The notes beneath the pieces were generated by a model, which saw only the letters and a list, made by a program, of their open reading frames with translations, did not search any database and was not told where the DNA came from. From CAZPXZ01 sp965221505 (GTDB taxonomy: Bacteria; Pseudomonadota; Alphaproteobacteria; Rhodobacterales; CAZPXZ01): 64,000 nt of DNA. Position numbers and translations under genes: made by a program. Each line of letters begins with the position of its first letter. Within the stretch, counting starts at the first letter, position 1. This document shows positions 1 to 7,787 of this stretch, in pieces. The stretch lies in the NCBI GenBank assembly GCA_965221505.1, contig CBDCSI010000001.1:1-64000 (forward strand). Direction: 5' to 3'.

Positions 1-173
1 CGTTCTCCCTTCCACAGGTCAGAAAACTCGTACGTCCGAGCGCCGTCGCGCGTCTGGAGCCGACGGACGGACTGAGTGAAGAATGGGGGATCCACGTATA
101 TGAGGTCGGCACTTTCAGGCTCGATGTCTTCGAGGACATGAAGGCAATCGCCGTGGTATACAGCTTGTGTCAT
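1..173 (-). CDS. DNA amino-methyltransferase of a type II R-M pair (N-terminal part only)
   Basis: This is the first 57 codons of a DNA methyltransferase cut off by the window edge. The visible protein begins MTQAVYHGDCLHVLEDI and contains VDPPFF. That is the layout of a beta-class amino-methyltransferase (N6-adenine or N4-cytosine), in which the catalytic (D/S)PP(Y/F) motif lies near the N-terminus and the AdoMet-binding motif near the C-terminus. The HGDCLxxL stretch just before it is typical of the class. Its ATG overlaps the stop codon of the upstream endonuclease gene as ATGA, so the two are probably translationally coupled. The expected role is to protect the host from the neighbouring nuclease. 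The class call is firm; the target base and site cannot be read from this fragment. Confidence 0.8.
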   Translation of the reverse strand, partial: MTQAVYHGDCLHVLEDIEPESADLIYVDPPFFTQSVRRLQTRDGARTYEFSDLWKGE

Positions 174-796
174 GACTCCATTCGCTCTGATGCTATACTT
201 TCGAGAAGCGCCAGGAGGTCAACGCCGGTGTAGTTGCGGACATATTGCCAAGCCGCAGTCCCATAGTGGTACTCTCCGTTCACGCCCTCGTAGAGGTCTT
301 CCAGATTTCGCTGAATCCTAATTGCCTGCTCTCTGTTGGGATAGAAGAACATGACCCGTATGGGCTTGAAGCCGGCGCTCCGAATAACCCGAATGCGAGT
401 GTGTTCCTTGGCAATGTGGTCTCCATCCGTCGTTGCGTCCCTCCACTTGATTTCGACTGCATCTCGGTTTTCGATCAGGCAGTCGATCTCGAAGGTCTTG
501 GGGCGTTGGCCGAGCGTGTTCGGAATCCGTACAGATCCGGCGTCGGGAAAAACCGACCGAAAGCATAGTCGGGCAGCTCTCTCGAGAAACAAGCCGGCGT
601 GGCTGTACAGGAAGCGTCCCTTGTTCTGGTAGAAGTCAATCGTTCGACCTTCATCCGCGTCGACTCCCAAGGCGCGATAGATGAGATAGTGACTGGTGTC
701 ATCTTCGACCATCTCGGCGCGTCGAGCGTCCACGCGCTCCCGGAGCGTCTTCGCATACTGCTCGGCCAATTCGCGGATTTGAGCTTCGACCGTCAC
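170..796 (-). CDS. ApaLI-like type II restriction endonuclease
   Basis: Predicted site-specific endonuclease of about 208 residues. Positions 103-128 carry FEIDCLIENRDAVEIKW followed by RDATTDGDH. This reads as a PD-(D/E)XK active site (Asp105, Glu115, Lys117) in the form I recall from the ApaLI family, whose prototype cuts GTGCAC; the specificity of this protein is inferred. The frame is open further upstream to a TTG at 862, but that extension is low-complexity Arg/Pro. I therefore place the start at a GTG (796, with another at 805) just before the sequence that looks like real protein; neither has a clear Shine-Dalgarno. The gene ends in ATGA shared with the methyltransferase, a compact restriction-modification pair. 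Base composition is less GC-rich than the core genes, in keeping with horizontal transfer. Confidence 0.75.
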   Translation of the reverse strand: MTVEAQIRELAEQYAKTLRERVDARRAEMVEDDTSHYLIYRALGVDADEGRTIDFYQNKGRFLYSHAGLFLERAARLCFRSVFPDAGSVRIPNTLGQRPKTFEIDCLIENRDAVEIKWRDATTDGDHIAKEHTRIRVIRSAGFKPIRVMFFYPNREQAIRIQRNLEDLYEGVNGEYHYGTAAWQYVRNYTGVDLLALLESIASERMES

Positions 797-862
797 GAGA
801 CGCACCGGCGTTGGCGGTCGTCTACACGGTGGGTGCCAGAGCCGCAAACGCGACGACGGCAA

Positions 863-1673
863 GTGAGCGGACGATGGTCTCGACCGTTAAAGTCGAGGCC
901 TGCAAGACGTTGGGAACCAAGCATACCGAGAGGCGCAAGCGGCTTGAACGGAACCGTAGCTGCAGCGATGCCGTTTGCGAGAGGTCGGCATTCGTTTGGA
1001 TGGTTAGCGATGGGGGTAGGACGAATCGCTAACAAGCGACAAGTACCTGATATCGGCGGTGCATGCTCGGAGCACGACGCGATAGGCGCCGCGGGACGGT
1101 AGAGCCGTGCGCTTCTGACGTACGCCGCGCGGTATGCTGTGGACTTGCGCCGCCGGACGGATGAGTATTCGGCTATGGCTCGGAAATGAGTAATCATGCG
1201 GGCCCGTCGGCGATGCAGTCCTTTCCTGAAGCCATGACGCTCTTCCTTCTCGCTGATCCAGGCGGCGCAACGTTTGGGGAGCCCGTGTCTCCAGGGATGA
1301 TTCTCGCTCATCCGCCCTGTCCCTGCGTTACCGGAGGTGCATGTCATCGCAATTCGCCACGGTCGATCTCTTCGTTGCAGTTTCCGGCCCCTTCATAGCA
1401 GAACGTGCCCCGGTTCTCATGACGCGTCCAGTAGAATAGCGCGAATCGCCCGGTGCTGTTCCGGGAGGGGGTCTACACAGCTCGATCGGCGTTCACGTTT
1501 CGCTGCCCGAAATCCGACCTGCAGCAGCCAATGCCATGCGGTCTTCGTGTCTTGCTCCGCGCCTCGGGGTCCGCGAATTGGCGTCCCCTCCGCGCACCTA
1601 ATCCAGCGATACCGACGAACTGACTTGCATCTGGGGCTGGCGCATTGCGACCGTGTCTGCCTCCTCGTTTTGC
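863..1673. other. Intergenic stretch with no recognisable gene
   Basis: About 0.8 kb between the restriction-modification pair and the HAD phosphatase. Open frames here are Arg/Ser/Pro-rich and mutually overlapping, with no motif, no ribosome-binding site and no family resemblance. I see no tRNA and no clear remnant. Confidence 0.5.
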
Positions 1674-2435
1674 TCACACAGTATGTCCCGGCTCTTGCTC
1701 TGCCTCGATTGCATCGCCGCGTTTTTCGATCGAGACGGTACCTCTCGGATTACTCCGTTCCGCACCTGCCAACCGCCGAAGCCGTTCGTCCACTTCGTGG
1801 AGCGAGCGCAGGATCTGGTGGCCGAGGGCGCGAATCTCGGGCTCCGGCGGCACGAGGTCGGGAATCTGAATCACCTCAAGACCCGCTGCGACCGCGGCGC
1901 GGACGCCGTTGGCCGAATCCTCCAGCGCCCAGCACTGCTGCGGCTCCGCCGCCAGTCGGGCTACGGCAATCCCGTAGATCTCCGGGTCCGGCTTGCTTCG
2001 CACCACCTCGTCGCCGCAGACCCGAATCGGAAAGCGCTCCCCCAGGCCGGCTGCCTCCAGCATGGCCGAGGCTTTCGCGCGGTCGGTAGAGGTCGCCAGC
2101 GCACAGGGGATCGCGTGCCGGCGCAACGTCGCAAGCAACGTGATCGCCCCGGGTTTCATCGGCGGCGGACGGCGGACGAGATGCGTCTCGCAGTAGAGGT
2201 CCCAGGTCGTCATCATCGCTTCGAGCGGAAACTCTGCCCCGTACGCCTCGACCAGCAGCCCTCTCGTGTGTGCCTCGTTCGTCCCGAGGCAGCGCCGGAA
2301 CAGATCCGGATCCGGTTCCACCCCGTGGTCGCGGCACGCCTCCAGAAAACCGTCGCGGGCGATTCGCTCGGAATCGAAGAGCAGGCCGTCCATGTCGAAT
2401 ACGACCGCGGCCGGCCGGCAGAGTACCTGGTTCAT
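1674..2435 (-). CDS. HAD-superfamily hydrolase, beta-phosphoglucomutase/phosphatase-like
   Basis: Predicted cytosolic Mg-dependent phosphatase or phosphoglucomutase of about 253 residues. The HAD motifs are visible in order: AVVFDMDGLLFDSE near the N-terminus (nucleophile and acid/base Asp), LATSTDRAKA in the middle (motif II Ser/Thr), and SKPDPEIY with ALEDSANGVRAA (motif III Lys and motif IV acid). A helical cap of subfamily I lies between motifs I and II. The start is taken at MNQVLC, because the in-frame extension to 2486 is poor sequence and overlaps the EamA gene end. It follows the EamA gene by 13 bases on the same strand, so the two are probably cotranscribed. The substrate is unknown; sugar phosphates are usual for this branch. 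Confidence 0.85.
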   Translation of the reverse strand: MNQVLCRPAAVVFDMDGLLFDSERIARDGFLEACRDHGVEPDPDLFRRCLGTNEAHTRGLLVEAYGAEFPLEAMMTTWDLYCETHLVRRPPPMKPGAITLLATLRRHAIPCALATSTDRAKASAMLEAAGLGERFPIRVCGDEVVRSKPDPEIYGIAVARLAAEPQQCWALEDSANGVRAAVAAGLEVIQIPDLVPPEPEIRALGHQILRSLHEVDERLRRLAGAERSNPRGTVSIEKRGDAIEAEQEPGHTV

Positions 2436-2448
2436 GACGCTCCCTTCG

Positions 2449-3537
2449 CTATCCGCCCTCCCGGAAGGCGAGGACGCCCCGGGCACAGACCGCCGAGAGT
2501 ACCAGCAAGCCGCCGAGAAGGGCGAGCGCGGTCGGCCGCTCCGCGTATACCAGCCAGACCCAGACGGGAGCGAGAATGAACTCCATCAGCACGACGAGAG
2601 TGAGCTCCGCTCCCTGCACGTAGCGGGAGCTGAACACGAACAGCCCATGCACCAGGCAGGAGAGAAGCCCGCCCCATGCGAGCGCGACGGCGAGATCCCA
2701 TACCGGCACGGCGAGATCGAAGCCGGCCATGGCGGTCGAGAACACGGCGGCGAAGAGCGCGCCGAGTATGACCATCGGCAGCATGTTCCGGCTCCGCCCG
2801 TGTCGCAGGACGACGACGAAGGTGGCAAACCCGAACGCCGCGAGCAGCGCCAGCAAGTCGCCGGCAACGGTTCCGGTGCCGAGCCCGTCGGCGAACATGA
2901 TGCCGACGCCGACCAGCGCCAGCGACATGGCTGCCCAGAGTCCCGCGCTGACTCGCTCCCGGATGAAGATCCAGCCGAGTATCGCGGTGATGAACGGCAC
3001 GCCGCTCAGGATGAACATGGTGTTGGCGACCGTTGTGAGGCTCATGGACCAGATCAGCCCGGCATTGGCGACGCCGATGCCGAGCGAGCCCAGGAGGCTC
3101 CACGGACCCAGGCCCCGAAACGCGAGAAGTGCCGCGCCGCGCTGCTGAACGGCGAGCACCGCGAAGAGCGCGACCGACAGCGCGCCCATGCGAATCGCGA
3201 TGATCTGCCAGGGACCGGCCTCCTCGAAGCTCCGCATCAGGAGGCCGTTGACGGAATTGAGGGACGAACACGTGAAGACCAGCAGGACGGCGAGCCGGCG
3301 CCGGGTATGTGCGGCCGGGCCGTCCGCTTGCGCGAGTTCGACCGGAATCGGACGATTGCTCAGTTCGCTCGCCTCCCCTCGCGACGGCAGCCCCGGCGTC
3401 GTCGTCCGGGCAACGCAGCATAGGCACGCGCGGCACCGATTCCCACTGCTGCGAGCGCTCCGGGCGTTTCGCCGGAACTCTGCGCCGGGAGTTGCGGTTC
3501 GCCGCAGTCGACATCGGAGCGCCGATGGGCGCAGCAA
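2449..3537 (-). CDS. EamA/DMT-family transporter
   Basis: Inner-membrane protein of the drug/metabolite transporter superfamily, built as two EamA repeats of about five membrane segments each. Hydrophobic helices begin near residue 82 (LAVLLVFTCSSL) and run to the C-terminus. Typical features are NGLLMRSFEEAGPWQIIAIR in the first helix pair and TMFILSGVPFITAILGWIF closing the first repeat. The first 80 or so codons are Arg-rich and not convincing as protein. The only start codon I find upstream of the first helix is the TTG at 3537, and the first internal Met lies within the transporter, so the true start is unresolved. Substrate unknown. The HAD hydrolase follows on the same strand. Confidence 0.8.
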   Translation of the reverse strand: MLRPSALRCRLRRTATPGAEFRRNARSARSSGNRCRACLCCVARTTTPGLPSRGEASELSNRPIPVELAQADGPAAHTRRRLAVLLVFTCSSLNSVNGLLMRSFEEAGPWQIIAIRMGALSVALFAVLAVQQRGAALLAFRGLGPWSLLGSLGIGVANAGLIWSMSLTTVANTMFILSGVPFITAILGWIFIRERVSAGLWAAMSLALVGVGIMFADGLGTGTVAGDLLALLAAFGFATFVVVLRHGRSRNMLPMVILGALFAAVFSTAMAGFDLAVPVWDLAVALAWGGLLSCLVHGLFVFSSRYVQGAELTLVVLMEFILAPVWVWLVYAERPTALALLGGLLVLSAVCARGVLAFREGG

Positions 3538-3615
3538 CCTCCCGGCGGCACGGGCGCGCGGTATTTCGCGGGGGAATCCGGGGCCAGCATTCCGGTGAGC
3601 TTTCCCGCCGCCTGC

Positions 3616-4551
3616 CTATCGCCGCTTGCCGGCGGCGCTGATGCCGATCGCGGCGAGGATGACCAGACCGGTGGTGAGGTCCCGGTAGAACGGATCCGCG
3701 TTCAGGATGTTGAAGCCGTTGCTGATCAGGGCGAGCAGGAAGACGCCGGCCAGGCTGCGCCAGACGGCTCCGGCGCCGCCGTAGATGCTGGTGCCGCCGA
3801 GGATCACCGCGGCGATCGCCTGAAGCTCCATTCCCTCCCCGGCCGAGGCCTGGCCGAGCGCCACCCTGGAGGTGGCGATGATCGCGGCGAGACCGGCCGC
3901 GAACCCCGCGATGGCGAAGGTCGCGATCTTGATCCGGTTCGTGCGGATGCCGGAGAGCACGGCCGCTTCCTCGTTGCCGCCGACCGAGAACACCCGTCGC
4001 CCGAAGGTGGTCCGGTTCAGGAGGAAGGTCAGGAGGAGGGCGAAGGCGATCATGATCCAGACCGGAATGAACACCCCGGCGAACTTGTCGCGTCCGAGCC
4101 AGATGAACGAATCGAGGCGCACCGAGATCAGCCTTCCGTCGGAGATGACGATGGCGATTCCCTTGAAGATCAGGCTGGTGGCGATGGTGGCCAGGAACGA
4201 GTGGACCTTGAGCGCGGTGATCGCCACGCCGTTGACGACGCCCAGCGCCAGCCCGACGAAGGGCGCCAGAAACAGCCCCAGATACGGGTCGACATGCAGC
4301 GCGATCCAGGCCGAGGTGACCGAGCCCATGGCGAAGATCGCGGCGACGGAGAGGTCGAACCCGCCGGCGATGATGACCAGGGTCATGGCGGACGCCATGA
4401 TCGCCAGCGGCGCATTCTGGTTCAGGATGTTGATCAGGTTGCGGACCGTCAGGAAGCTGTCCGACAGGAGGCTGAGCGCGATCATCAGCAACACGAGCAT
4501 GATCAAGACCGCGTAGGTCTGAAGGAATCGGGCGACTCGGATACCGGTCAT
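3616..4551 (-). CDS. Sugar-type ABC transporter permease (RbsC/BPD_transp_2 family)
   Basis: Inner-membrane permease of about 311 residues from the ribose/galactose import family. It has eight to ten hydrophobic segments and family signatures: NQNAPLAIMASAMTLVIIAGG with FDLSVAAIFAMGS after it, and AAVILGGTSIYGGAG towards the C-terminus. The start MTGIRVARF overlaps the stop of the ATPase gene as ATGA, which settles it against the longer Arg/Gly-rich reading. It is the last gene of the operon running from the binding protein through hyuA, hyuB and the ATPase. It should form a homodimeric channel with that ATPase. The imported compound is not established; the embedded hydantoinase suggests it may not be a simple sugar. 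Confidence 0.9.
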   Translation of the reverse strand: MTGIRVARFLQTYAVLIMLVLLMIALSLLSDSFLTVRNLINILNQNAPLAIMASAMTLVIIAGGFDLSVAAIFAMGSVTSAWIALHVDPYLGLFLAPFVGLALGVVNGVAITALKVHSFLATIATSLIFKGIAIVISDGRLISVRLDSFIWLGRDKFAGVFIPVWIMIAFALLLTFLLNRTTFGRRVFSVGGNEEAAVLSGIRTNRIKIATFAIAGFAAGLAAIIATSRVALGQASAGEGMELQAIAAVILGGTSIYGGAGAVWRSLAGVFLLALISNGFNILNADPFYRDLTTGLVILAAIGISAAGKRR

Positions 4552-6068
4552 GCTGCCTCCGCTTCGTGTCGCTGGCTCTGGTGCCGGAAGAGCAGTGCGA
4601 GGAGGTCCGCTTCGCGGGACGTCTCCGGGTCCACCTCGGCGACGATGCGTCCGTCGTCGGCCAGATAGGCGCGGTGGGCCAGTCCGAGCACCTCCTCGAT
4701 TTCGCTGGAGATGAGCAGAACGCCGGTGCCGCCGGCGGCCAGCTCCGCGATCGCCTGGTGAATGCGTTCCCGCGCCCCGACGTCCACCCCGCGGCTCGGC
4801 TCGTCCAGGATGACGACGTCCGGGTTCTCCATCAGCCACTTGCCGATCAGGATCTTCTGCTGGTTGCCGCCGGAGAAGGTCGAGACGTCGCCGTCGGGGT
4901 CCGACGGGCGCACCTGGAAGTGTTCGATCAGGCTCCGCGCGCGCGAGCGCTCCCGCGCCCGCCGCATGACGCCGAAGCCGGCGAACCGCGCGAGATGCGG
5001 AAGCGTCATGTTGGCGCAGGCGGTCATGGTCATGACCAGGCCCTGCTTACGGCGGTCTTCGGGCGACATGACCATCCCGAGCTTCGCCGAGCGGCGAACC
5101 GAGCGGTTCGAGTAGGGCCGTCCCCGGAGGCGGACCGCTCCGCCGCTGGCGGGATCCGCGCCGACGATGGCGCGGGCGATCTCGCTCCGGCCGCTCCCCA
5201 CCAGACCGGTGAGGCCGACGATCTCGCCGCGGCCGACCCGGAGGCTGGCGTCCCGGGCGCCGTTCGGGCTGGCGAGGCGCTCCACCTCCAGCACCGGTTC
5301 CGGATCCGCCGGGCGGGCGCGCACCGGAAAGTGGGTCTCGCTCTTGCCGCCGCCCAGCATGGCCGAGACGAGGCTGGTCCGGGTCTCGTCCGATGCCGGC
5401 GCCGTCTTCACGTGTTCGCCGTCGCGAAGGACCGTGATACGGTCGGACACGCGGAGAATGTCTTCCAGAAAATGCGAGACGTAGACGATCGACCGCCCCT
5501 CGTCGCGGAGGCGCCGCATGGCGGTGTGGAGCTGGGAGACCTCGTCGCGCGAAAGCGAGGAGGTGGGTTCGTCCATGACGATGATCCGGGCCTTCCGCGC
5601 CAGGGCCCGCAGGATCTCGATCTTCTGCTGGTCCGCGATCGGCAGGCCGGAGACGATCGCGTTCGGATCGAGCCGGAAGCCGCTCTCCTTCATCAGCGCT
5701 TCGAGGCGCGTCGCCTCGGTGTTGCGGAGAACCCCCCAGCGATGGTCTTCCAGCCCGAGGAATACGTTCTCCGCGACGGTCAGCGCGGGAACGAGCTGCA
5801 ACTCCTGGTGCATGATCGCCACGCCCTTGGCGAGCGCCGTCGGCGGGTCCCAGTGGGAGGCCGGTTCGCCGAACGCTTCGAGCGTGCCCGCGCTCGCGGC
5901 GTAGTAGCCGCCGACGACCTTGCCGAGAGTCGACTTGCCGGCGCCGTTCTCGCCGATCAGGCCGTGAATCTCGCCGGGAAGGATGTCGATCGAGACGTCG
6001 CGCAGGACGGATACGCCGGAGAAGGAGACGCCGATCCCGTGCGTCCGGAACGCCGGCTCGACGCTCAT
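4548..6068 (-). CDS. Sugar-type ABC transporter ATP-binding protein (RbsA/MglA-like, tandem ATPase)
   Basis: Cytoplasmic energising subunit of 506 residues with two fused ABC domains, as in ribose and galactose importers. The N-terminal domain has Walker A GENGAGKST, signature region LPIADQQKIEILRAL and Walker B IIVMDEPTSSLS. The C-terminal domain has the degenerate P-loop GLVGSGRSE usual in this family, signature FSGGNQQKILIGKWL and Walker B VVILDEPSRGVD. Length matches the family. It overlaps the permease by 4 bases and follows hyuB by 12. Only one permease gene is present, in line with a homodimeric pore. Confidence 0.92.
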   Translation of the reverse strand: MSVEPAFRTHGIGVSFSGVSVLRDVSIDILPGEIHGLIGENGAGKSTLGKVVGGYYAASAGTLEAFGEPASHWDPPTALAKGVAIMHQELQLVPALTVAENVFLGLEDHRWGVLRNTEATRLEALMKESGFRLDPNAIVSGLPIADQQKIEILRALARKARIIVMDEPTSSLSRDEVSQLHTAMRRLRDEGRSIVYVSHFLEDILRVSDRITVLRDGEHVKTAPASDETRTSLVSAMLGGGKSETHFPVRARPADPEPVLEVERLASPNGARDASLRVGRGEIVGLTGLVGSGRSEIARAIVGADPASGGAVRLRGRPYSNRSVRRSAKLGMVMSPEDRRKQGLVMTMTACANMTLPHLARFAGFGVMRRARERSRARSLIEHFQVRPSDPDGDVSTFSGGNQQKILIGKWLMENPDVVILDEPSRGVDVGARERIHQAIAELAAGGTGVLLISSEIEEVLGLAHRAYLADDGRIVAEVDPETSREADLLALLFRHQSQRHEAEAA

Positions 6069-6080
6069 CGCGCCCTGCCG

Positions 6081-7787
6081 TCAGGCGCGCGGCTCGGATC
6101 CCGCCTTGTCCACCTCACGCTCCGGGGTGATTCGGACGCCATAGTCCCTCCACGCGCCTTCCGGCGAAACGTAGCCCCGAATCGCGTCGGTTTGCACCTC
6201 CTCGAAAGGCCGCGCCTTCGGATCGCCGTTTCCGCCGCCGCCGCCGGTCATGGTCTCGACGACCGTCCCCGGCGCCACGCTGCGCGCCCGCATCTTGAGG
6301 AGCCGTTCCTTCGTCCCGTCCGGATGCCGGACCTCGATCCAGGGAGGACGGCCGTCGCCGCCCCCGTTCAGCCCCCAGGCGGGGGTGTGCGCGCGTTCGA
6401 ACCACAACGCGCAGTAGCACTCTTCGAGCGTCTTGTAGCGGCGGACCACGCCGCAGCCGCCGCGGTGCCGGCCGGGACCGCCGGAATCGGCCCGGATGGA
6501 GAACTCCTCGAGCCGCACCGGAAACTTGGTCTCCATCACCTCCGCCGGAATGTTGCGGAATCCCCCGTTGACCAGGTTGATCAGGGCGCTCTCGCCGTCG
6601 GCGTCGCTGCGCCCGCCCCAGCCGCCGGCGGTCGGTTCGATGGACATCCACTGTCCCCGCCTCGGGTCGACAGAGAAGAACGCCGCCACCATCGAATCGC
6701 CGTAATGGGCGGCGGTGGAGCGCTCGGGGATGGCTTCGGAGAGGCAGGAGATGAACAGGTCCGCGAGCAGCCCGAGTCCGGTGAAATACCATTCGCAGGC
6801 GGCCGGTTCCTTGGCGTTGAACAGGCACTCCTCGGGAACGTTCACGGTCATGGTCTCGAAGGAGCCGCCGGTGATCGCCCGGTCGGGGTTGATCATGGTC
6901 TTGTAGGCGAGCCGGAGAAGCGAGACGGTCTGGCTCGCGCCGCAATTGACCGAACCGGTCACCGGCCCGGAGGTGCCGGCGAGATCGACGGTCAGCCGGT
7001 CGCCCTCGACGGTGAGCGAGAGCGCGATCCGTACGGGTTCGTCGCCGATCCCGTCGTTGTCGAGATAGCCCTCCCGCGACCAGGTGCCGTCCCGGATGGC
7101 GGAGATCGCCTCCCGGTCCAGGCGCCTCGCCTGCTCGAAGATGTTGGAGCAGGCGGCGCGGTAGGTGTCCGCGCCGATCCGGTCGAGGAGCTGGCTCAGG
7201 CGGCGCTCGCCCGTTCGGATCGCCGCGATCTGGGCGCCGAGGTCGCCGATCGTCGCGTCGGGGAGGCGGGTGTTGAGCATCAGATGGTCGTACCACTCCC
7301 GGATCGGTTTGCCCCTGGCGACGATCCGTGTGGGGCCGAGCCGCAGGCCTTCCTGGTAGATGCTGGTGGATCCCATGGTGGAGCCGGGATCGATGGCGCC
7401 GATGTCGTTCCAGTGGGCGCGCGCGGCGCCGAAGCCGATCAGCTCGCCCTCGAAGAAGATCGGGCCGACGGCCGTCACGTCGTGCAGATGCGTGCCCTGC
7501 AGGTAGCTGTCGTTCATGACGAAGACGTCGCCTTCGGCGATGTCGTCGCCGTAGTAGTCCTTCACGTGGTGGACGCAGGCGTCGATGGCGCCGATGAAGA
7601 GCGGTACGCCGGTGGACTGCCCGAGCATGTTTCCGTCGGCGTCGAGCAGCGCGACGGCGCTGTCCTTGCCCTCGTAGATCACCGCGGAATGGGCGGAGCG
7701 CCAGAGCGAGGCGTTCATGTCCTCGGCGCAGGAGATCACGAAGTTCCGCACGATCTCGGTGGTGATCGGGTCTGCTGCGGCGCTCAT
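6081..7787 (-). CDS. hyuB: Hydantoinase B / oxoprolinase family protein, subunit B
   Basis: About 568 residues of the HyuB family, the partner of HyuA in ATP-dependent hydantoinases, 5-oxoprolinases and acetone-carboxylase-like enzymes. Recognisable blocks are ITTEIVRNFVISCAEDMNASL at the N-terminus, GDVFVMNDSYLQGTHLHDVTA, and ADSGGPGRHRGGCGVVRRY near the C-terminus. The start MSAAADPIT overlaps the hyuA stop as ATGA; the same frame runs open far upstream inside hyuA but does not resemble this family there. Lying inside an ABC-importer operon, the enzyme probably opens or hydrolyses the imported cyclic amide or related compound. Substrate unknown. Confidence 0.9.
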   Translation of the reverse strand: MSAAADPITTEIVRNFVISCAEDMNASLWRSAHSAVIYEGKDSAVALLDADGNMLGQSTGVPLFIGAIDACVHHVKDYYGDDIAEGDVFVMNDSYLQGTHLHDVTAVGPIFFEGELIGFGAARAHWNDIGAIDPGSTMGSTSIYQEGLRLGPTRIVARGKPIREWYDHLMLNTRLPDATIGDLGAQIAAIRTGERRLSQLLDRIGADTYRAACSNIFEQARRLDREAISAIRDGTWSREGYLDNDGIGDEPVRIALSLTVEGDRLTVDLAGTSGPVTGSVNCGASQTVSLLRLAYKTMINPDRAITGGSFETMTVNVPEECLFNAKEPAACEWYFTGLGLLADLFISCLSEAIPERSTAAHYGDSMVAAFFSVDPRRGQWMSIEPTAGGWGGRSDADGESALINLVNGGFRNIPAEVMETKFPVRLEEFSIRADSGGPGRHRGGCGVVRRYKTLEECYCALWFERAHTPAWGLNGGGDGRPPWIEVRHPDGTKERLLKMRARSVAPGTVVETMTGGGGGNGDPKARPFEEVQTDAIRGYVSPEGAWRDYGVRITPEREVDKAGSEPRA

